This document shows, piece by piece, positions 6,168-10,441 of a DNA stretch of 10,441 bases. The stretch comes from Gammaproteobacteria bacterium. GTDB lineage: Bacteria; Pseudomonadota; Gammaproteobacteria; Arenicellales; Poriferihabitantaceae. The notes below the pieces were generated by a model that worked only from the letters and a program-made list of their open reading frames with translations, was not told the DNA's origin and did no database searches. The stretch spans positions 1 to 10,441 of the forward strand of contig JAHRAW010000187.1 of assembly GCA_020027415.1 (NCBI GenBank), read 5' to 3'. The position numbers and the translations under genes are program-made. The first letter of the stretch is position 1; the number at the start of each line of letters is the position of its first letter.

Positions 6168-6222
6168 GTTTTTCCTGCGGGGTTGGCAAGCGTTCGCCAC
6201 ATTTCAAGGGTAAAATCGGCGC

Positions 6223-6229
6223 TATCATA
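6223..6229. promoter_or_regulatory. Possible shared -10 element for glmU and the YkgJ-type gene
   Basis: The near-palindrome CTATCATAG (6222-6230) gives TATCAT on the plus strand (6223-6228) and TATGAT on the minus strand (6224-6229), each 5 of 6 to TATAAT. It lies midway in the 122 bp divergent gap. No good -35 at 16-18 bases was found on either side, so this is a weak call. Confidence 0.3.
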
Positions 6230-6251
6230 GTAGCCCGCGCCGCGCCCATTT

Positions 6252-6270
6252 AAACCAATACCAAACCAAT
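6252..6270 (+). repeat. Two AAACCAAT repeats in the glmU leader
   Basis: AAACCAAT occurs at 6252-6259 and 6263-6270, an 11-base period, about one helical turn, ending 19 bases before the glmU ATG. Spacing on one face of the helix would suit a protein-binding site. It could also be chance in an A/C-rich leader. Confidence 0.4.
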
Positions 6271-6289
6271 TTAACAAGTGAAGTCTGGA

Positions 6290-7747
6290 ATGAATCTGGA
6301 AATCATTATTTTAGCCGGCGGGCAAGGCACGCGGATGCGCTCCAATCGGCCGAAGGCGTTGCACCTCATCGGCGGCGCGCCCATGCTACACCATGTTATT
6401 ACGGCGGCGAACGCGCTGGCGCCGCAGCAAATTCATGTGGTGGTCGGCGCGCACGGCGAACGGGTGAAAGCAGCCCTGAAGCACGCGCACGCGGGCGAAA
6501 CCATGCCCAACCTCAACTGGGTCGCGCAAGCCGCGCCGCGCGGCAGCGGACACGCCGCCCAACAAGCCATGCCGGGCGTCGCGGACGCCGCCATGGTGTT
6601 GATTTTATACAGCGACACGCCGCTAATTGGCGCGCCCACGCTGCGCTCGTTGCTTGCCGCCGCGCACGCCCAATCCGAGTCGCAGTCGCTTGCATTGCTG
6701 ACCGCGCGCGTAGAAAACCCGACTGGGCTCGGCCGAATCGTGCGCGATGCGCGCGGCAAAGTGACCGGCATTGTGGAGCAAAAAGACGCCGACTCGGCGC
6801 AGCAGCAAATCCGCGAATGCAATACCGGAGTGCTGGCCGGGCGCGCCGATATCATCAAAGCCGCGCTGGCGCGAGTGGACAACCGCAACGCCGCGCAAGA
6901 ATTTTATCTCACCGATGTCATCGCGCATGCGGTCGCCGCCGGCGTGGAAATCGCCACTTGTCAGCCGCGCGGGGCGGCGGCGGTGGCGGAAACCATCGGC
7001 GTCAATTGTTCGCTGGATTTGATGCGCGCGGAAAGAATTTTTCAAGCGCGACAGGCGCGTGATTTGCTGGCGCAGGGCGTGCGCTTGCGCGATGCGGCGC
7101 GGCTTGACGTGCGCGGGCGCTGTCAATTTGGGCGCGATTGCGAAGTGGATATCAATGTCATTTTAGAAGGCGCGGTGGAGGTCGGCGCGCAATGCAAAAT
7201 CGGCGCCAACACCATTGTGCGCGATAGCCGCATTGGGGCGGGCAGTATCATTGAAGCAAACTGCGTGATTGAGCAGGCGGTGATTGGCGCGCGCTGCGTG
7301 ATTGGTCCGTTCGCGCGGCTGCGACCGCATACGCAAATCGCCGCGGAAACGCGCATCGGCAATTTTGTGGAGATTAAACAGAGCCACATCGGGCAAGGTT
7401 CTAAAATCAACCACCTCAGTTATGTCGGCGACAGCGAACTCGGCGTCGGCGTTAATATCGGCGCCGGGGTAATCACCTGTAACTATGACGGCGCCAACAA
7501 ACATCGCACCCGCATCGGCGATGATGTGCTAATTGGTGCCAATAGCCAACTGGTGGCGCCGTTGGTAATTGGCGATGGCGCCACCATTGGCGCCGGTTCC
7601 ACCATTACCAAAAATGTCGCCGCAAAAAAATTGGCGCTTAGCCGCGCGCGGCAAAGCACAGTGCCCGGCTGGGCTCGGCCCGTCAAAAAAACCCGTTCCG
7701 CTGAAAAATCCGCTGAAACTACCACCAAAAAATCCGTCAAAAAATGA
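6290..7747 (+). CDS. glmU: Bifunctional GlcN-1-P acetyltransferase / GlcNAc-1-P uridyltransferase
   Basis: This enzyme catalyses the last two steps to UDP-GlcNAc in the cytoplasm: acetylation of glucosamine-1-phosphate, then uridylation. From the ATG at 6290 it has 485 residues. The N-terminal uridyltransferase domain (about 1-230) has the nucleotide loop LAGGQGTRM (8-16), QAAPRGSGHA, YSDTPL, and NTG followed by EFYLTDVI. The left-handed beta-helix acetyltransferase domain follows, with repeated hexapeptides, PFARLRP (340-346), NFVEIKQ, the catalytic-His segment KINHLSYVGD, NIGAGVITCNYDGANK and the final GW-RPVKK. The loop reads LAGG where most GlmU have LAAG. A Lys-rich tail of about 18 residues extends past the usual end. 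A GTG at 6278 would add four residues, but the 6290 start matches family N-termini. It is first of a pair with glmS, 70 bp away. Confidence 0.98.
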   Translation: MNLEIIILAGGQGTRMRSNRPKALHLIGGAPMLHHVITAANALAPQQIHVVVGAHGERVKAALKHAHAGETMPNLNWVAQAAPRGSGHAAQQAMPGVADAAMVLILYSDTPLIGAPTLRSLLAAAHAQSESQSLALLTARVENPTGLGRIVRDARGKVTGIVEQKDADSAQQQIRECNTGVLAGRADIIKAALARVDNRNAAQEFYLTDVIAHAVAAGVEIATCQPRGAAAVAETIGVNCSLDLMRAERIFQARQARDLLAQGVRLRDAARLDVRGRCQFGRDCEVDINVILEGAVEVGAQCKIGANTIVRDSRIGAGSIIEANCVIEQAVIGARCVIGPFARLRPHTQIAAETRIGNFVEIKQSHIGQGSKINHLSYVGDSELGVGVNIGAGVITCNYDGANKHRTRIGDDVLIGANSQLVAPLVIGDGATIGAGSTITKNVAAKKLALSRARQSTVPGWARPVKKTRSAEKSAETTTKKSVKK

Positions 7748-7817
7748 ATGCGCCATCCATCCGCCGCCCCCCGTTGCTGTTGCTGAAGCCGCCCCCAACC
7801 CACCCGAGCCAACCCTC

Positions 7818-9647
7818 ATGTGCGGAATAGTCGGCGCAGTCGGCAAAGGCAATGTCCTGCCGATATTGTTAGACGGATTAAAGCGGCTTGAATACCGCGG
7901 CTACGACTCGGCCGGAGTTGCGGTGTTGGATCGCCATCACAAACTCCGCCGCACTCGCAGCGTCGGCAGGATTGCCGCGCTGGAACAGACCTTAGCCAAC
8001 GCCCCCGCGCTGCACGGCGGCGCCGGCATTGCCCACACGCGCTGGGCGACCCATGGCGTGGCGAGTGAGGCAAACGCCCACCCGCATACCTGCGGCGGTT
8101 TGGCGTTGGTGTGCAACGGCATCATTGAAAATCACGAAACCCTGCGCGCGCAACAACAAGCCGACGGCTTTGAATTTGCCTCGCAAACCGACACCGAAGT
8201 GGTGGTCAACGAGATTTACCGCCATACCTGCGCCGGGCTGGATTTGCGCGCGGCGGTGGCGGCGAGCGTTGCCGTGTTGGAAGGCGCCTACGCCATTGGC
8301 GTGCTCAGCGCGGAGGCCCCGCAGCGGTTGGTCGGCGCGCGGCGCGGCTCGTCGTTGGTGGTCGGCATCGGCGATGGCGCAGCCTTCATCGCTTCAGACA
8401 TGCTCGCATTGCTCGCCGTCACGCGGGATTATTTCATTTTAGAAGACGGCGATATGGTGGATATCCAGCACGGCAAAATCGCCATCGTCAATGCGCGCGG
8501 GCAGGCGCAAAAACGCGTCCGGCGCACCAGCGCGTTATCGCCCGCGGCGACTGAATTGGGCGAATACCGACACTACATGCGCAAGGAAATAGACCAACAA
8601 AGCGGCGCCATCGCCAACGCTATGGAAGGGCGCATCAGCGACACGCGGTTATTGGAACAATGCTTCGGCGCCGAGGCCAAAGCGATTTTTGACCGCACCC
8701 GCGCGGTGCATATCATCGCCTGCGGCACCAGTTACCATGCCGGGTTGGTCGCCGCGTATTGGTTTGAGCATTATGGCGTGCCGTGCCGCGTGGAACTCGC
8801 CAGCGAATTTCGTTCGCGCACGCATGTCACCCCCGAGCATTGCTTGGTGGTGGCGTTATCGCAATCCGGCGAAACGATTGACACTTTGGCGGCAATGCAA
8901 GTCGCCAAGCAACAACGTTTTGGACCTTGTCTGGCGATTTGCAACTCGCCCGAAAGTTCATTAGTGCGGGCCGCGGATGTGGTGCTAATGACGCATGCCG
9001 GCGTGGAAATCAGCGTGGCCTCCACCAAAGCGTTCACCACCCAACTAACCGCGCTGCGCTTATTGGTCATTGCCTTAGGCCGGCGTTTTGCCATGACTGC
9101 GGAGCAAGAAGCGCATTTAATCGCCGAGTTGCGCGCGTTGCCGAGCAAAGTGGAAAAAGTGTTGCAACTGGAGCCGGCCATCGCCGCCATCGCCGAACAA
9201 TTCGCCGACAAACAACACGCGCTATTTTTAGGTCGCGGCGCGCATTATCCGGTCGCCATGGAAGGCGCCCTCAAACTCAAAGAGATTTCCTACATTCATG
9301 CCGAAGCCTATGCCGCCGGCGAGTTGAAGCACGGTCCGTTGGCGTTAGTGGACAGCGAAATGCCGGTCATTTCAGTCGCCCCCAACGACCGCTTGCTGAA
9401 AAAATTGAAATCCAACATTGAAGAAGTGCGCGCGCGCAAAGCCAAACTCATCGTATTCGCCGACCAGGCGTCCAAAATTCGCCCGCAAGCCAACCTACAA
9501 GTAATCAACATTGCGCCGGTGGATCGTTCCATGGCGCCCATCATCTACACCATCCCCCTGCAACTACTCGCCTACCATGTCGCGCTCATCAAAGGCACCG
9601 ATGTGGATAAACCAAGAAACTTAGCGAAGTCGGTCACGGTGGAATAG
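7818..9647 (+). CDS. glmS: Glutamine-fructose-6-phosphate aminotransferase (isomerizing)
   Basis: Makes glucosamine-6-phosphate from fructose-6-phosphate and glutamine, the committed step of amino-sugar synthesis. The length of 609 residues equals E. coli GlmS. Cys2, the nucleophile after Met removal, is in MCGIVGAVGKG. The glutaminase domain (2-240) carries RLEYRGYDSAGVAVLD, HTRWATHG and NGIIENH. Two SIS sugar-isomerase domains follow, with ACGTSYHAG (301-309), SQSGETIDT (348-356), STKAFTTQ, the HGPLAL segment with His505, and the C-terminal lid NLAKSVTVE with Lys604. All expected residues are intact. The frame is open upstream to 7569 inside glmU, but Cys2 fixes the start at 7818. No Shine-Dalgarno precedes that ATG, and the 70 bp gap is very C-rich. 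It is probably cotranscribed with glmU. There is no sign of a glmS ribozyme. Confidence 0.99.
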   Translation: MCGIVGAVGKGNVLPILLDGLKRLEYRGYDSAGVAVLDRHHKLRRTRSVGRIAALEQTLANAPALHGGAGIAHTRWATHGVASEANAHPHTCGGLALVCNGIIENHETLRAQQQADGFEFASQTDTEVVVNEIYRHTCAGLDLRAAVAASVAVLEGAYAIGVLSAEAPQRLVGARRGSSLVVGIGDGAAFIASDMLALLAVTRDYFILEDGDMVDIQHGKIAIVNARGQAQKRVRRTSALSPAATELGEYRHYMRKEIDQQSGAIANAMEGRISDTRLLEQCFGAEAKAIFDRTRAVHIIACGTSYHAGLVAAYWFEHYGVPCRVELASEFRSRTHVTPEHCLVVALSQSGETIDTLAAMQVAKQQRFGPCLAICNSPESSLVRAADVVLMTHAGVEISVASTKAFTTQLTALRLLVIALGRRFAMTAEQEAHLIAELRALPSKVEKVLQLEPAIAAIAEQFADKQHALFLGRGAHYPVAMEGALKLKEISYIHAEAYAAGELKHGPLALVDSEMPVISVAPNDRLLKKLKSNIEEVRARKAKLIVFADQASKIRPQANLQVINIAPVDRSMAPIIYTIPLQLLAYHVALIKGTDVDKPRNLAKSVTVE

Positions 9648-9653
9648 CCAGGG

Positions 9654-9690
9654 GTATGTTGGATTCCCGCCCCCGCTTAAAGCCTGCGGG
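9654..9690. repeat. Palindromic repeat (copy 3), possible terminator between glmS and rppH
   Basis: In the 63 bp gap between the convergent glmS and rppH stops, CCCGC (9672-9676) and GCGGG (9686-9690) form a 5 bp stem. It is preceded by GTATGTTGGATTCC (9654-9667) and followed by CATAACG, a degraded CATGACG. It resembles copies 1 and 2, and its left end matches copy 4 at 13 of 14 bases. A role in ending transcription from both genes is plausible, though there is no T-run. Confidence 0.5.
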
Positions 9691-9710
9691 CATAACGAAT
9701 GCGGAGAGGG

Positions 9711-10253
9711 CTACACCCCGGCCGCCGACATCCGCCGCAACAACGGTTCCAGTTCGGTCAACGCCTGTTGATACACCCGCCGCTTAAATTCAACCACTTG
9801 CTGCAGCGGCTGCCAATAATCCACCCATTGCCAGCGGTCAAATTCGGGGCGTTCACAAGCGTCCAGGCACACGCAGGATTCTTGGGAGATTAATTGAAAC
9901 AAAAACCAGCGTTGCTTTTGCCCGCGGAACGGCCGCGCGCACGCCTCGGTTTTGCCGACCTTGCCGACCAACTCAGCCGGAACCTCGTATTTAAGCCATT
10001 GCTCAGTGGCGCCCAACAAGCGCACATGCTCGGCTTGCAAGCCGACTTCTTCGTGCAATTCGCGGAACGCCGCCGCGCGCGCCGACTCATGCGGTTGGAT
10101 GCCGCCTTGTGGAAATTGCCAGCCGTCGTGGCGCACGCGCCGCGCCCACAGCACTTGGCGGCGCGCATTACAAACCACGATACCGACATTTCTGCGGTAA
10201 CCGTCGCGGTCAAGCGCCTGCGATTCGGTGGCGGGGGGCATGCCGGGTAGCAT
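9711..10253 (-). CDS. rppH: RNA pyrophosphohydrolase (Nudix hydrolase)
   Basis: Removes pyrophosphate from the 5' end of triphosphorylated transcripts, which triggers RNase E-dependent mRNA decay. From the ATG at 10253 it has 180 residues; E. coli RppH has 176. The RppH-specific start DRDGYRRNVGIVVCN (15-29) is followed by VLWARRVRHDGWQFPQGG and a full Nudix box at 50-72 (G-x5-E-x7-REL-x-EEVGL). GQKQRWFLFQL, RPEFDRWQWVDYW and VVEFKRRVY complete the RppH pattern. Start choice is uncertain. ATGs at 10253 and 10241 give a normal length but have no Shine-Dalgarno. The frame continues to an ATG at 10343 and a TTG at 10355 below an AAGGAG (10359-10364), at spacings of 15 and 3 bases. That extension would be encoded largely by the hairpin repeat at 10279-10316. 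It is convergent with glmS. Confidence 0.94.
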   Translation of the reverse strand: MLPGMPPATESQALDRDGYRRNVGIVVCNARRQVLWARRVRHDGWQFPQGGIQPHESARAAAFRELHEEVGLQAEHVRLLGATEQWLKYEVPAELVGKVGKTEACARPFRGQKQRWFLFQLISQESCVCLDACERPEFDRWQWVDYWQPLQQVVEFKRRVYQQALTELEPLLRRMSAAGV

Positions 10254-10278
10254 ACTGGGTGGCGGTAAAATAGGCAAG

Positions 10279-10316
10279 GTATGTTGGCTTCCAGCGTACT
10301 CGGGAAACCAACATGG
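10279..10316. repeat. Palindromic repeat (copy 4) at the 5' side of rppH
   Basis: An imperfect inverted repeat pairs ATGTTGGCTTCCAG (10281-10294) with CGGGAAACCAACAT (10301-10314), 12 of 14 positions, around a loop of about 6 bases. GTATGTTGGCTTCC at 10279-10292 matches 9654-9667 at 13 of 14 bases in the same orientation, so the two copies bracket rppH. On the minus strand it is in frame with rppH and would read PCWFPEYAGSQHT. That resembles the WIPAFAGMT-like peptides often produced when such repeats are translated. Confidence 0.65.
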
Positions 10317-10358
10317 CTGCGGAAAGGGCGTGACATTTTTCATCAATTTTTTCAAATT

Positions 10359-10364
10359 CTCCTT
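10359..10364 (-). promoter_or_regulatory. AAGGAG, candidate ribosome-binding site for an extended rppH
   Basis: On the minus strand AAGGAG is a strong Shine-Dalgarno sequence, in an AT-rich stretch. Its distances to the in-frame starts are poor: 3 bases to TTG 10355, 12 to TTG 10346 and 15 to ATG 10343. It may mark the start of an extended RppH or be coincidental. Confidence 0.35.
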
Positions 10365-10392
10365 GAATTTTGTTTGTGGTATTGCTTATGAT
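10363..10392 (+). promoter_or_regulatory. Candidate promoter pointing out of the right edge
   Basis: On the plus strand TTGAAT (10363-10368, 4 of 6 to TTGACA) is followed by 18 bases and TATGAT (10387-10392, 5 of 6 to TATAAT). It lies in an AT-rich patch beside the 5' end of rppH. No gene start follows within the remaining 49 bases, so its target would lie beyond the window. Confidence 0.4.
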
Positions 10393-10441
10393 TTGGTTTG
10401 TGGGCGGCTTTGCGCCAGCCAGTTCGCTAAGAACTTGAAAT

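Noticed and set aside
6168..6200. YkgJ-type gene starting at GTG 6200
   Set aside because: No ribosome-binding site supports it, whereas the ATG at 6167 has AGGA 5 bases upstream.
6623..7126. Minus-strand frame within glmU
   Set aside because: Shadow of the GlmU coding region, with composition typical of a reversed GC-rich gene.
7569..7817. glmS starting inside glmU at 7569, giving a 692-residue protein
   Set aside because: GlmS needs Cys directly after the initiator Met, and MCGIVGA begins at 7818, giving exactly the E. coli length.
7748..7817. glmS ribozyme/riboswitch
   Set aside because: The gap is only 70 bases and C-rich, without the conserved ribozyme core; that element is known from Firmicutes-type leaders.
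1..10441. Over-representation of GGCGCC words across the window
   Set aside because: By eye the word is frequent, mostly in Gly-Ala codon pairs. GC-rich codon use explains it well enough that I do not claim a signal.
1..10441. CRISPR array, prophage, insertion sequence, tRNA/rRNA or defence system
   Set aside because: No spaced identical repeats, transposase, integrase, phage or nuclease motifs, and no tRNA-like cloverleaf was seen. All substantial frames are housekeeping genes or shadows.

Overview
The window looks like a stretch of ordinary proteobacterial, most probably gammaproteobacterial, chromosome of moderately high GC, rich in GCG/CGC codons and GGCGCC-type words. The gammaproteobacterial guess rests on four things: a DUF1820 protein, a type I citrate synthase, an RppH with the proteobacterial sequence pattern, and a GlmS that aligns residue for residue with the E. 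coli enzyme in length and catalytic positions. The genus cannot be read from this sequence. No phage, insertion sequence, CRISPR array, toxin system or tRNA was seen. I find no evidence for a new multi-gene system. The non-standard material is small: dispersed hairpin repeats, short in-frame duplications and a few odd translation signals.

Layout from left to right. Positions 1-188 hold one repeat hairpin and a likely gltA terminator. gltA (citrate synthase, minus strand) has a good sigma70-type promoter just upstream. dacB (penicillin-binding protein 4 type DD-peptidase, minus) comes next, divergent from a small DUF1820 gene (plus). DUF1820 converges on msrA (methionine sulfoxide reductase A, minus). 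msrA is the second gene of a tight two-gene operon behind a small membrane protein of the PuuD / urate-oxidase N-terminal type. A 276 bp intergenic stretch with a large nested palindrome separates that operon from a YkgJ-type cysteine-cluster protein (minus). That gene is divergent from glmU and glmS (plus). glmS converges on rppH (minus), and the right edge carries a candidate promoter pointing out of the window.

Functionally, glmS and glmU form a coherent amino-sugar unit: GlmS makes glucosamine-6-phosphate and GlmU makes UDP-GlcNAc, the precursor of peptidoglycan and LPS. DacB trims or opens peptidoglycan in the periplasm. GltA feeds the TCA cycle, MsrA repairs oxidised methionines, and RppH starts mRNA decay. 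Otherwise the genes look like a normal housekeeping mixture.

Four intergenic or 5'-edge segments (about 34-57, 5163-5262, 9654-9690 and 10279-10316) look like diverged members of one family of short GC-rich palindromic repeats. One of them appears to be read in frame by the open 5' extension of rppH, which makes the rppH start ambiguous. No gene-free stretch exceeds 300 bases.
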